Part shown: positions 21,906 to 33,023 of the stretch, piece after piece | Numbering within the stretch: the stretch's first letter is position 1 | Layout of the letters: each line of letters starts with the position of its first letter | Assembly (NCBI GenBank): GCA_038030265.1 | Contig: CM075941.1 | Location: 8,246,001 to 8,310,000 of the forward strand | Source: Corythucha ciliata | Lineage: Eukaryota > Arthropoda > Insecta > Hemiptera > Tingidae | DNA length: 64,000 bases | Direction of reading: 5' to 3' | The notes under the pieces: generated by a model | Database searches by the model: none | What the model saw: the letters and a program-made list of their open reading frames with translations, nothing else | What the model was told of the DNA's origin: nothing | Position numbers and translations under genes: made by a program

Positions 21906-21959
21906 GGCTGGGTTACCGTGTTGGGCTGGGTTACCGTGTTGGGCTGGGTTACCGTGTTA
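21906..21959 (+). repeat. 18-bp tandem repeat, three copies
   Basis: GGCTGGGTTACCGTGTTG is repeated three times with a single last-base change. It lies just outside the right end of block 2 and follows a G run. Confidence 0.95.
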
Positions 21960-22073
21960 TGCAGACAGTGGTCTCAAACAGCTTGTTAAAATCATAAATA
22001 AATCAATTTAGAAAAACCGCAGTGAAATGAAAAGGAGATGAGAGTCTCCTCCTTCATCGTATGTTTTGGTTTT

Positions 22074-22101
22074 AAAATAAAATTAAAATTAAAATTAAAA
22101 A
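22074..22101 (-). repeat. (AAAATT)n tail, probable 3' end of non-LTR element
   Basis: Short AAAATTA repeats lie at the end of the non-LTR remnant that reads on the minus strand, as TTTTAATT on that strand. Short tandem tails are typical of such elements. Confidence 0.5.
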
Positions 22102-22500
22102 CTAATAATGTGGAACAGCTCAGTTACAAGTTATGTAAACTGAGAGCTAGGCAACTTTTTGCACTAAGGTCTTTATCAAATGTTCAAAGGGAGCGGTCAC
22201 CCGTAAATAGCCCAGAATTGCAGCCAGAAGAAGAAGAGTGCGCAGTCGACCCGCCCGTAGCTTCCAATCGTCGAAATAAATAGGTGAAAGGTTGACAACC
22301 TCTAAGCCGAAATCGGAGGGCTTGCGAAAGCATTAACCTCTCAGATTCCCTCTCCTGGGAAATCAGGGTAGGGCAATGTCGAAAATGGCGATGGAAGACA
22401 AATTTAGCGTCGAATGTTATTTCGGCAAAATGGTGGCATCTCGCCTCTCGCGTAAAAAGCAACAAGGCCAAAAATGCGGCAATCACAAAGATCACGCACA
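22102..22500 (-). pseudogene. Non-LTR element: 3' end of ORF2 and 3' UTR
   Basis: This is the sequence between the last recognisable RT-side motif and the AAAATT tail. One frame is open (22184-22549) and may hold the worn C-terminal end of ORF2. No domain can be assigned. Confidence 0.45.
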
Positions 22501-22962
22501 TTTTGTCCTGAACGACCCACGGCACGACTGGCGTGGATGCAGTCCGCAAAGCACACGAATAGCGGCCTTTTGGAAGCGGAAGATTTTCACTGCTCCCGAA
22601 AAATTCCCCCAGGCAAGAATACCGTACGTCATACGGGAATAGAAGAGCCCGAAGAAAACCAGTCGCAGCGCCTCAGCTGACACGACATTTTTCAAGCGGC
22701 GAAGCACGAAGGTGGCCCTTGATAGGTGGGGCGAATGGTGTTCGATGTGACTGTCCCAGGACATACGGGAATCGATGAAGAGACCAAGGAACTTGACAAA
22801 CTTATGGGGCCCTTTGAGATCATAAACTAAGTCTTGAGTTTTATTGTCGTTAAGAACGAGACGATTGACCAAACACCATGATTCTATTAGCGAAGTTGCC
22901 GCTTCGAGCTCATTAAAAAGCTCGGCCTCAGAATCACCCGTGCAGAGTACCCCTCGTATCAT
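22492..22962 (-). pseudogene. Non-LTR reverse transcriptase, thumb and C-terminal part
   Basis: The reading starts after a frame change immediately behind the YADD box and contains VLCTGDSEAEL, the segment VLNDNKTQ, KFLGLFID and the conserved end LAWGNFSGAVKIFRFQKAAIRVL followed by RQSCRGSF. This C-terminal signature is typical of Jockey/CR1-related elements of arthropods. It continues the minus-strand RT upstream. Confidence 0.8.
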
Positions 22963-23530
22963 CGGCGTAGAGAAAGATCTCGGACGAGGGAAGGGACGAG
23001 GACGCTAAGCATAAATCGTTAACATAAAGAAGAAATAGGAGGGGACCGAGGATAGAGCCCTGCCTAACTCCAAGGTCAAAAGCCGGAGTAGGGTCCGATC
23101 TGACTCCCTCGTACGCCACGCACTGTAGCCAGCCGACGAGGTATGAATGTAGAAAACTGACGGAACGCTCATCGAAACCGTAATAACGAAGTTTCTCAGT
23201 TAGGATCCCGACGTCAATGGAGTCAAAAGCCCGAGAGAGGTCGAAAAGTCTGAGACCCACCTTTGAGACAAACTCAAGCCCGGACATTACCGATAGCAAT
23301 AAATGAATAGCGGCGATGGAAGTAGAACGGCCCCTCCTAAAACCATGCTGATTTTCGGCGAGAATCTCAGTTCAAGGAAGTCCAGTAACTGATTAAGGAC
23401 GAGACGCTCGACTACGCGTGTGAAAACTGGGATGATAGAGATTGGCCGAAAGTCAATGTAAACTTGGTTGCCCTTTTTCGGTACGGGAGTCATTATCTGA
23501 TATCTTCAGGCACTCAGGGAAAGAGTCAGT
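22934..23530 (-). pseudogene. Non-LTR reverse transcriptase, fingers and palm
   Basis: The minus-strand pieces in order are PVPKKGNQVYIDFRPISIIPVFTRVVERLV, LFDLSRAFDSIDVGIL, GVRQGSILGPLLFLLYVNDL and the catalytic FLYADD at about 22960-22975. All are standard RT motifs of LINE-type enzymes. There are frame breaks near 23490, 23290 and after YADD, so the enzyme is dead. Confidence 0.85.
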
Positions 23531-24315
23531 CTCAAAAAAGCTGTTGATGACAGAAGAAAGTGGTTCTGCAATGAGGTCAGCTAACGATTTTACAACATCG
23601 ACGTTTAACCAGTAGTAGTCGTACGATGTAGAGTTCTTCAAACTGGCGATAGCGCTAAAAACATCCTCGACCGAGACACTCTTAAGGGAGAAGGAGGAGC
23701 TGAAATCCGGGCGCAAGAAATCGCGGAAGCTAGAAGGAGAATCGGGCAGCGAGTCGACACCAGTGGCGGCCGCATTAATAAATAAATTGTTAAATCCATC
23801 GGCATCAAGACCACTGACAGGTCCAGACGAGCCCCAAGCACCCAACGGCAGTTCGCCCTTGACCATGTTCCATACCGTTTTATTGAAATTGCTGGTATTA
23901 GTTGTTATCAAGGAATCGTTATATGCCTTTTTCACTTCAAGTACGCTTTTTTGGAAGTCCTTGCGAGCGGAACGAAGGACAGGCGCAATAACTGACGGGG
24001 CGTATGTTGAAAAAGAATTTCGGAGAGCGGAAAGATCCTCACAGTGGCGCTTCTTCAGCCGAAGTTCTTCGGTAAACCAGGGGTTCCGCCTCCTCTGGGA
24101 GCTAGGAATTTTGACACTCTGAAGCGACACCGCAAGGTCCACGGCCGAAGGGAATGTGTGAATAAATGCATCAGCCCTCAATTTAGGACATTCTTCGGAA
24201 TAAGTGGAGAACCAGAGCCCGTTATATGCGGAGAGAAAGTGCCTCAGAGCAAGAAGACTCTCCGGAGAAATGAGACGCGAAATTCTGGATCCAGGAGAGT
24301 CGAGGCAATTGTAAA
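23453..24315 (-). pseudogene. Non-LTR ORF2, endonuclease-RT linker region
   Basis: One open minus-strand frame covers the region between endonuclease and RT: RRRNPWFTEELRLKKR, then a helical stretch (LRSARKDFQKSVLEVKKAYND), NKTVWNMVKGE and SFSLKSVSVEDVFSAI, all usual ahead of RT in Jockey/CR1 elements. Homology fades near 24315, so the endonuclease domain is missing: a typical 5' truncation. The frame stays open to 24478, but those extra codons look unrelated. Confidence 0.75.
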
Positions 24316-25770
24316 TTGCAATTGACATATACACATAATATGTCCAGAGAGAAGTGTCGCTGGACACTTCGGTGTAAACGCATCTTAAGTTTGTTTTTTG
24401 CACAATAAGGCGGAAAGATTCTCGCATTGGTATTACATAGGTGACAGGGCAGGTTGAAACAAATCTGGCAAAAGCCACGATCGTGATGCTTGTGTGGTTG
24501 AAATAGTATGACAGTTTGAAACAAAGAAATACTTACATAATTTCAAATTGATTAAATTCTTCAGCGATTTTCGTCAATGTCACAAGCGCAATAATGTCAA
24601 ACACTCACGCACTTCTTTGCTCACTTCACACTGCAAAATTATTAAAACCCTCTCCCATCTGACATTTTTGTCGCATTTGGAGCTTGTGAACAGGCACTAT
24701 GGGCAACGCATGTGCGTTTGTGGGCATCCACAGAATAAATACTTCGGCTAGGTCCACAGAACGCACAGCACGCGTACATAGAGCTTGTGAACGGGCCTTT
24801 AAAGACATTTTGCTAATTTCAGAATTGAGGAACTCCAATTTTTTTATCAAGAGCTCAAAAGATACAGGGTAGACGTGTACATTCGGTTTCAACTCGAGAA
24901 AAGATAAATTAAATCTTTTCACTTTTATGTTCTAAAGAAGAAGCTATTCAATCGTAAATATTTGCTTGAAGTTTCATTGATTCAGCCTATTGCAGGCTAT
25001 TCATGCTACATGAATAAATTATTAAATCATGACTGTAGAAGCTAGAGCGGAATGTTCAGAGTGGGAAAGAGGGCTATTGCTATAATTAAAAATACTGTGC
25101 AAAGCTTGGTTGAAAAGATTCATTTTATTTAGTATGCAGAGTTCATAAAACATTAGAATCTTTCTTTCCACTAGCGTGTTTACTAGGGGGTCAATTTTGA
25201 GTTTCCTCAAATACTTCACAACTGCACATTGACGTCATTTCCCCCCGCACCATCCAATCCCCTTCTTAAGAACTTTGAAATTTATTAAAAATAACCAATA
25301 ACGCACCAATCGAGCAGGAACTATACCTTTGATATCCTTCTGTCCAAGTGCCAATTCACCGGTATACTTTTCTCCCGTATCGGGCATTCGCAGTGCTTTT
25401 GTCAGAAACGCGTAATAAATTTAGTTTTTTTTAACGCAGAGTGAAACCCGTGAAATTGGTTTTTTGGACAAGAGAGCTTCTCAAAAATGGTTTTGTATGG
25501 GCCAACCCTGCGAGATTTTGTTTTCGAAAAAGCCGTTCCCCCGGAAATTAGTCAAAACCGGGAAATTGGGCTCTGTGGGGGCCAAATCGGTGAACCAATT
25601 TGACTTCGAAAGTGTCAATTTGTTTTTTTAAATGAGGCCTTATTCTCACTTTTTGCATGTGAGCGCGGATTAGCTAAGGACCCCCCCCCCCCTAATTACT
25701 TTTAGCTCCCTCATCACTTCGTCGTTGCGCTACAGGTTCCGGATCGAGAGCAAATAAAACCCTAGAACAT
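24316..25770. other. No gene recognised
   Basis: I see no domain, RNA gene or array here. The composition is AT-rich, with a C run at about 25681. Short open frames on both strands are not recognisable. Confidence 0.5.
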
Positions 25771-25789
25771 TTACACCCGTATTCATAGT

Positions 25790-27660
25790 CAGGGGCGTAG
25801 CCAGCCCATGATCAAGGGGTGGGCAGCCAGCCAGGCACACGGATTCAGAGTTTTTCTGAAGGTGGGGGGGGGGGAGCGCACGCCTTGAGAAAAAGTGCTC
25901 GTTCGCGGATGAAATCCATGAAAAGGACAATTTCCGGCTAGTACTGATCGAAAACACCCATTCACGGCTAGAATTGAGAAATAGCGCTGATTCACGTTGA
26001 ACTTGAAAAATAAATCTGCTCATTGTTCGCGGTTTGAAATTGAGAAAACACGCCAATTTGCGGTTTCACAATCCAAAGTCCGGGCCGAAATTAAGGAAAT
26101 GCGCTAACTCACGGTTTACAGTGCTCTTTTCACGGCTAAAATTGACAAAATTATATTGCGCGTTCAATGTAGAATTGAGAAAAATCGCTCATTTGCGGCT
26201 GAAATGGAGGAAAAATGCCAATTCACGGCTAAAATTGAGAAATGGAGCTCATTCACGCAGGTAAAATTGAGAGAAGGCACAAGTTCGTGGTTTCTCAAAC
26301 CAACATCTCGGTGAACATTGCGAAAAAGTGATAATTGACTGTTTTTATACATTTATATAGCAAGTTTGCGGGAACAATCGAGATAGAGGGCGACTTATCG
26401 CACACATTTTTGAAAAAGTTCTTATTTTCGGCTAAAAATTAAGGCACATTGAGGAAAAACACCTATTTTAAGGTTCGCGATGCAACGTCCGGATCAAAAT
26501 TAATGAAATTCGTTAACATGAGTATTATGTGGACCTTTTAACTGCTGAAATTTGAAGGGGGGGGGGAATGACTTAAGGCAGGATTGAGATTAAAGCACGC
26601 ATGTGCGGCTAAAATTGAGGGAAAATGAATTAGCGAAATTGTCACAGTTTTTTGTTGATTATAGTGTAATTTTCGTGGCTAAAATTGAGAAATAGCGTTC
26701 ATTCACAGATTAAATTGAGGAAAAACTGTTCTTTTGTGGCTGAAATTGAAAGAACGCACCTATTCGCGGTTTATAGGCGATGCCCAGTGCTGGCCGTAAT
26801 TAGAATAGTAAATCAAAACTGGGTTATTTCACGATTTTTTGAGACCTTTATACGGTTAAAATGAAGAAAATAGGCTACAGTTCGAGGTAGAATTGAAAAA
26901 AAGCACTCAGTTTCACCTAAAATTAAAGAAAAACGTCAATTCGGCGCTACTCTGTGCAACTCCTCTTGAGGAAAAGCTGGATCCTCCACGCCTGTGGGCA
27001 GATTCACTGGCGAAAATAACAGATGAACCATTGCCTTTTTTCATGCTTCTAACAGGATCTGGAAGTTCGAATCGCGTCAATTCACGGCCATCAGAGACTA
27101 AATTTGCCCAGAAACGGCCACTATCCGTCAAAAAATAAATATCTGCTGGAAACCTGTTGTTTGTAGCCTTCTATTTCGGATTTTATGTCGAAAAATTGAA
27201 ACTTCTCTCCCTCCCACCCTGGAAAGTGATACTTTTGGAGCTAATCTTCAAATTTTAGACCTGAGACGGAAAACAGAGCTGGCAGTTTCTCTCCCACAAT
27301 AACTCTCCGAACCCAAACGCATGAAATTGCGCATCGAACCTTGCGAAAATGGGATTTTAGTGCGAAAAATCAGCAAAATCAGTTTTCAAGTTAAGCCGAC
27401 CCTCGAAAACTGTTTTTTCAGCAACAAACATCCGCGAATTTTTGATTTTTGATGAAACCGATGTGCGAAAATGTGTTGTTTTTTTAGTGAGAAAAATCCG
27501 CAAAATTGGTTTTAAGGAGCGAAATATAATAAATTTGTGTTTCTGTTAGCCAGATCAGGGAAGATATTTTTGGAATTTTGGGGGTGGGCAGCTGCCCCAC
27601 GAAATCTCTGTTTTTGACTCTGCAACTGCCCACCCCGGCCCACCGCTGGCTACGCCCATG
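25790..27660. mobile_element. hAT-type element carrying array A (block 3), 1871 bp
   Basis: The left end reads CAGGGGCGTAGCCAGC and the right end, in reverse complement, CATGGGCGTAGCCAGC. The flanking eight bases are TTCATAGT (25782-25789) and TTTATAGT (27661-27668), a seven-of-eight match expected for an aged hAT duplication. It carries no transposase. The interior is array A (about 25885-26960) and then a region of GCGAAAAATC-like near repeats. The right end is homologous to the right end of block 6 (49360-49467). Confidence 0.8.
25885..26960 (+). repeat. 30-bp minisatellite array A (block 3)
   Basis: Diverged copies of GCGGCTAAAATTGAGAAAAA plus GCGCTAATTC run tandemly, with more decay than in block 2. 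A G run near 26560 interrupts. The orientation is the same as block 1. Confidence 0.8.
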
Positions 27661-27776
27661 TTTATAGTCGCTACTTAAGTTAAAATTCTCCTAGGTAAAA
27701 GTCAAATCAGTTGTTGTTGGAATAAAATCATCTGTTTTGACGCCCACTTAGGGAAATTCCGTGAATACGGGCCTTA

Positions 27777-28544
27777 GGCTCATTAAAAAATTAATATTTT
27801 ATCCAAGGTTCGATCAATGTACGGTCACCTATTGATAGAAGACGAGCATCTTTCTTCCATGTTAGAAAAAAACAAACAAACAACAACAACAAAAAACTGA
27901 AGAATCCGGGGCCGCGGGCCCAGGCCCGTCGGGCCTCCGCCTAAAGACGGCACTGGTTTAAAATAAATTGAAGCCCTCTTGAACTTTTATCTGGAAATTT
28001 CAGGTTATTCTTTCGACTCAAGAGCGTAAAAGACCAAAAGCTCGTCCTCAACTCGTCTTTGTTCGAATCTAGCTATACACTCGGAAACCGCGGCGTCAAT
28101 TCGCCCCTTAAAACCCGGCTGATTAGCTGAATATTTTGCCTCTAAAGCTTAGTACACACTGAGACTCTTTGAGTCGATTCATTGTTGCGACTCAGAGTCC
28201 GGGCTGCGTAGATTCATGTTCCGATTCATACTTGATTCAACTTTGCAACAAAGAATCGTGTCCACACATGTTTCATATCTCTTAATGCCCGCAGTTTCTA
28301 TGGAAACTTGAAATTTCGCTCTGGCCGCTGGCGGTTGGGAAGAGTGAATATTTTTATTTATACATGCACATTCCTATCAAGGTCTTGCATTCCTATCCCA
28401 GAAATAATAAATTTCGATACGGTAACTTGGTGAAATTAGAATATTTTTTGAAATTGTATATCTTCCCTTCCTCTCATTAAACTAACATTGTTTGTGTCTC
28501 ATCCACCAGAAAGGCAGAAACGGGCTAAGCTGAAAGAAACATCA
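27777..28544. other. Intervening DNA with a hAT-like end and an inverted-repeat fragment
   Basis: An orphan hAT-like right end (in reverse complement CAGTGCCGTCTTTAGGCGG) finishes at 27955. From about 28148 a sequence with CACACTGAGACTCTTTGAGTC recurs, mostly inverted, near 32050-32090 and 32895-32930. No gene is seen. A short GTTCGAATC at about 28065 resembles a B box but has no A box. Confidence 0.5.
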
Positions 28545-28589
28545 CTTAGGCCCAGTGGCGGATCTAGGATTTTAACTTGGGAGGGGTTC

Positions 28590-30420
28590 TACCATGAATC
28601 TCTCTCTTTTTTCCTGAGTTTCAGCCGCAAACATGCTTCTATACGAACCAATAATTGGCTTTTTCTCAAATTTAACCATGAATTAGCGGTTTTTCCCAAT
28701 TTTTTCCGCGATCTAAGTGCTTTTTTCTCAATTTTAGCCGCGAATTTATTTCTCCAATTCAGACGCGAATCACCGCATTTCCTCAATTTTAGCCGTAAAT
28801 TAGTGGATTTTCTCAAGCTGATCCGCGATTCATCGTTTTTCTCCGTTTCAGCGGCGAATAAGCGCTTTTTGCCCACTTTAGCCGTGAATTACTGAATCTT
28901 TAACGGCGAATGAGCTCTTCCTCTACATTTTAGACGGCAATCAGTGGTTTGTCTCAGTTTTAGCCACGAGTTAACGTTTTATTTCTATAATTTTAGCGTT
29001 TTTCTTCACTTCTTAGTCATGCGAATTAGCGCTCGTCATTTCAGCCGCAAGTTATCTCGTTTCCTTCGTTCTAGCAGAGAATTAGCGTTTGGTTTTCTTC
29101 GTTTCACGCCTGAATCACCGCTTTTACTAAATTTCAGCTTCGAACTGGAGGATTTTCACAAAATCCGTAAATATGCGATTATCTTCATTTCAGCTCAGCG
29201 AATGAGCGCCTTTTGTTACATTGACCGTGAATCAACGCAATTTCCCAATTTTAGCCGGGAATTAGCGTCTGTATCAGTTTTAGCCGTGAACAAGCGGAAT
29301 TGCCAAATGTATCTTTGAAATTTAGCTTCACATTAGCGCTTGCTTGTGCCGAGAAGTAGCGTATTTCTCCATTTTAGCTAAGGAACCTTTAAAGACGAGT
29401 AGACGCATACGGCGCCATGTTCGTTCTTATCAGTTTAATAAGAACGGTTGGGGGTGGTTTGTTTATATCGACAAAAGGTGGATTTTACAAGACTGATAAT
29501 TGATAAGAGCGAACATGGCGTCTGTGATTTTACCTGTCTGATTATAGGTTCTCTATTGTAGCTGCTGATAAGCGCTTTCTGCCAAAATTAGCCACGAATT
29601 AAATATTTAATTTTCTTTCTTTTAGTTGCAAATGAGCATTTTAAATCAATTTTAGACGGGAATTAGCGGTTTGTCTCAGTTTTAGCCCTGAATAAGCGGC
29701 TTTTCTATCACTTGTATCCGTGAATATTAGCTTTTTTTCTCAATTTTTACAGTGATCTAAGCGCTTTTTCTCATTTTTTAGTCGCAAATTATTTCTCAAT
29801 TTTAGCCACGAATTACCACGTTTCCTTAATTTTAGCCAAGTTGTTTCGCGAATTGGCTTATTTCTCCATTTTAGTTGTGAATGAGCGTTTGAATCAGTAG
29901 ATTTTCTCAGTTTTAGCCGCAAATTACGTGGCTTTCTCGATTTTAGCCGTGAACTAGCGATTTTTCTCAATTGCGCTTTTTTCTGTTGTTGCCTCGAGAA
30001 AACCACGAATTTTGCGTTTTCAAAAATTAATTGTTGAGCCAGGTGAGCGATGGACTTCAGCTTTTTCTCAATTTTCGCCACATATTAGTGATTTTTTTCA
30101 TTTTCAGCCACGGATTAGTGATTTATGTTCGTTTTATACTATGAGTCAACGCTTTTCTGCTATCGCTCAAAGACGCTATTTGATTTTAGCGTTTTTTTTT
30201 TCAACGTTCTCCCGCGTACTTGCCCAAAGAGTAGCACATTAGAACGCTTTCTCAATTTCTTCTGTCTTATAGACCTACCGGTATTTGTAGTTGGCGTTTT
30301 TTCTCTGGTTTGTCCGCGAAGTTGCCTTCAGATAATTATCTCGAATTGGAGTATTTTTCCTAATTTAAGTGGCAAATGATCGCTTGTTCTCAATGTTTGC
30401 CGCTAATCATCGCTTTGAAA
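28590..30420 (-). repeat. 30-bp minisatellite array A (block 4)
   Basis: The tandem unit GAATTAGCGCTTTTTCTCAA plus TTTTAGCCGC is in the same orientation as block 2, with many single-base and length variants. It is broken once by the MITE at 29381-29552. It ends before a C/G-run rich right end. Confidence 0.9.
29381..29552. mobile_element. MITE nested in array block 4
   Basis: Long diverged inverted repeats of about 54 bases start GGAACCT on the left and AGAACCT on the right strand. Both contain the shared GCCATGTTCG and CTTATCA segments. CTA lies on both sides (29378-29380 and 29553-29555), which could be a 3-bp target duplication. It has no coding content. The surrounding 30-bp units show that it inserted after the array was in place. 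Confidence 0.65.
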
Positions 30421-30697
30421 CCTAAAAATCATTTTTTTTTTCACCTATTTATGCTTTTTGGTGCCCTCCCCCCCTCAATGAATGGTGGCCTCACCATCAC
30501 GAGATCGCCCATTCGTCGTGAAATCATCATTCTGTGCAGATCCCCCTTCAACAGTCGCCCTTTGGTATGTGCAAGGTATTGGAAGAAATCTCTGGAATGA
30601 CTATCAACAAATTTTTGGCGGACGCCATCTTCTTAGGGGGGGGTGTTTTAAACCCCAAAACCCACCCCGCAGATCCGCCACTGCTTAGGCCAATGGC

Positions 30698-31085
30698 CAG
30701 TGGCAGATCCACCATTTCGGGGGGGGGGGGGTTAAAGCAAAAATTTTCTCATCCCTGGTAGGAGCGGGGAGGGGAGAGATTGCACACCGCCAGTCAAACA
30801 GAAAGATATAGTAGCCACTTCTCCTGAATTTCGGTTCTCATCTTCTCATCAAATCAAAATCTTCGGTTGGGGGGGGGGGGTCCTTTACCCAGCCAGTGGT
30901 TTCATATGAATTTTCCCGCTTCTTTATTTGTAGTGATGTGATAACTGTCGATTCACATTTATAATTGCATTCATTTTCTTACCTCTATTTCTTCATTTTT
31001 TGTATTTCTTTCTTATTTCATACTATTATACTGACCTTAAGGGGGGGTTTTGTCCCTCATCCCCCCACCGTGGATAGGCCACTAC
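30698..31085. mobile_element. Possible further hAT-like MITE with G/C runs
   Basis: The left end reads CAGTGGCAGATCCACC; the right end, in reverse complement, TAGTGGCCTATCCACGG. Runs of 8 to 12 G lie inside both ends. The flanks (CCAATGGC and CCCGTGGG) match at only five of eight bases, so the limits are uncertain. Confidence 0.35.
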
Positions 31086-32145
31086 CCGTGGGCTATCTCG
31101 ACCAGGGCGAACTGGGGAAATGGCGATCAGTCGGCCACTCATAAGAGCGGTTGTTGGGGAGGGGGTTTGCGGATTGTGAATTTCGCCCAGAGGTTCATTC
31201 AATTTTAGCCTGGAATGCCCGCCTGGGAGAATACTGTGCCGAGCAGTGCTCATGGGGAAGGAGCGTTTCTCATGAGGGACGGGTGATGCAGTGAGGAAAT
31301 AGACAATGAAGATGAAGGACTGCCAGACACATGCAACACCAGGTTACCGGCCCGTTAGTGACTGTCAGCGGATGTACTGACTGCCCACGGTGTGGACCAT
31401 GCGAAAGTGGGCGTTCTCAGGTGAGACTGTGGGTGGCGGACGGGTACTCTGAAAAGAGAATAGAGTTTCACCCTGCATTGGCATCCAAGTACGACAATGA
31501 ATACTGGGCTGGATGTGAAACTGGAAGTTGATGCCGGAAGTTGAGAGAATTGAACAGGAGGGACCCAGGAATCAGGATTCGAAAAGCTTGTTGTACGTCC
31601 TCTATGAATTCGAGAGTTTGCTCACTACTCCACAACACAATAAACTCGGGAGCAAAAATTAGAACTCAATAGTTCTGTTCCAACGAGAACGAGGTGTTTC
31701 GAATATGTTCGAAACAGAAATTTAAGAATATTACATTTTATTGGCTGTCCTCATGGGAACTCTGCTCCGAACATGTTCCAAACACCTTGCCAGAACAAAC
31801 ACCTATTCACTCAAATAATGACAACTACGAACAAATGCAAGTGCTGGGCTCAATCAGCTAAACTTCCAACAAATCATAAGACGAGAAAGCCCGAGAAAGC
31901 TATATAAAAAAATTGAAAAATAGGTTCTTCAATTCACTCCCACACTGACCCAATGTTGCGCAACATGAATCAGAGAATCCCATTTCCGCTGGGATGCAAA
32001 AATATTCAAAAATACTAACCCGCAACACATGATATTCTAGACACAAAGAGTCTACTCAAAGAGTCTCAGTGTGGACTAGAATCTAGACAAAAGAATCAAA
32101 AAAAAGAATAAAAAAAAAAGAATCTGCAACACATGATATTCAAGC
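31086..32145. other. No gene recognised; GC-richer stretch
   Basis: Base composition is more GC-rich at 31050-31560 than around it. One plus-strand frame there (31331-31531) has a CTDCPRCGPCE cysteine cluster. I do not recognise it, and no splice sites support an exon. Nothing is visible from 31600 to 32145 beyond short A-rich runs. Confidence 0.4.
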
Positions 32146-32149
32146 AAAA

Positions 32150-32841
32150 ACGCTGCGAATTATCGAACAATGCCTTATTATTTCGACTGTGGGTTTATTA
32201 TTCATCGATGTAGTCAAATCCGGCTTGAAATCACAAGAAAATCGACACCCCACACCCCTATGATCCCAAATCCTTTGAAAATCCCCATTTTGGACCCGCT
32301 TTTGGCCCACAAAACCCAGTGAGTTATTTGATCAAACTGATCAGATGTTAGGACCGACTAGACCCCAAATGGAGTCTATGTGCGAAAGAACGAGTTTTTT
32401 CGAGCAATCCTAGGGCAAGATATGGTCCGGACGGCGGACGGACATTTTTTTTTATTGCAGATTTGGATTCTAAAGTACGCGACACGAAATAAGGCGGGTG
32501 TGACTCATCGACTAAAAAACCAACGTTGCGCATTATAGTCCCGAAGATGCGATGAAAAGCTCAAGTCTACACCCATAGCTGGCAACGTTGCGCTCCCATC
32601 GTTGTCACTTTGGAGAGCTGTGAGCCGGTGAGCGTTCGTAAAACCCCACCCCACATCACCGCCAACAACGCACGGAGTGGCAACAGGGCATGGGAGGGCC
32701 GATGAGTCACACCCGCCTTATTTCGTGTCGCGTACTTTACGCACTTTGAAACGTAAAACTACAAATTTTGAGGGGGGTCAACAAAATTTTTTTGCGATAC
32801 GATTACAAAGACTTAATATTGAGAAATAATAAGTCAAAAAG
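32150..32841 (-). repeat. Interspersed repeat X, copy 2, split by a MITE
   Basis: This is the reverse complement of the repeat at 10129-10560. It is interrupted at 32473 by a 265-bp element with perfect terminal repeats. Both sides of the interruption join exactly to the uninterrupted copy. Confidence 0.85.
32473..32737. mobile_element. Tc1/mariner-type MITE, 265 bp, with empty-site proof
   Basis: The 38-base terminal inverted repeats are identical (32473-32510 and 32700-32737), starting AAGTACGCGACACGAAATAA. They are flanked by TA on both sides (32471-32472 and 32738-32739). The related repeat at 10231-10232 has a single TA at the same point, so the empty site is preserved within the window. 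TA duplication is the rule for Tc1/mariner transposons. The interior is about 190 bases and non-coding. The perfect repeats suggest a recent insertion. Confidence 0.92.
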
Positions 32842-33020
32842 AATCGACTCTGCCCCGACTCTTTCGGGATTCATTTCTAGACACTTCGGACCAAATTGGA
32901 CTCTAAGAGTCTCAGAGTGTACTAGGCTTAAAAACCCAAATAATGTTATAATTCCGCCCCCAAAAAACAGATGTTTCGTGACAGAAAAAATAATCATTTT
33001 TCGCAAAGTCACTTCTCGTC
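32842..33020. other. Short inverted-repeat end and spacer
   Basis: The sequence around 32895-32930 is, in reverse complement, CCTAGTACACTCTGAGACTC then TTAGAGTC, similar to 28148-28175. It may be the terminus of the same small family. No gene is seen. Confidence 0.4.
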
Positions 33021-33023
33021 TAA

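Larger units (their letters stand above)
25774..27773. mobile_element. PIF/Harbinger-like MITE split by a hAT element
   Basis: The left end CACCCGTATTCA and right end TGAATACGGGCC are inverted repeats flanked by TTA on both sides (25771-25773 and 27774-27776). A 3-bp TTA duplication is the PIF/Harbinger signature. The array-bearing hAT element at 25790-27660 plus its 8-bp duplication sits inside it; without it the MITE is about 121 bp. A related inverted repeat with CCCGTATTT ends lies at 45019-45156. Confidence 0.65.
28553..30683. mobile_element. hAT-type element carrying array A (block 4), 2131 bp, perfect TSD
   Basis: The left end reads CAGTGGCGGATCTAGG and the right end, in reverse complement, CAGTGGCGGATCTGCGG. 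The eight bases CTTAGGCC occur immediately outside both ends (28545-28552 and 30684-30691) without a mismatch. This is a clear hAT-type insertion, and a fairly young one. The interior is almost wholly array A, with a further MITE at 29381-29552. No transposase is present, so it must have been moved in trans. Confidence 0.9.

Noticed and set aside
28060..28080. Second SINE head (GTTCGAATC)
   Set aside because: There is no A box at the right distance and no tRNA-like fold.
28488..29318. Two long plus-strand open frames with repeated LNFSREL-like decapeptides
   Set aside because: The 30-bp period keeps frames open by chance. The peptides simply translate the array, and every frame and both strands do the same.
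31331..31531. Cys-cluster frame (CTDCPRCGPCE) as a zinc-finger exon
   Set aside because: No splice signals, no continuing domain, and no family I recognise. Left as an unexplained GC-richer stretch.
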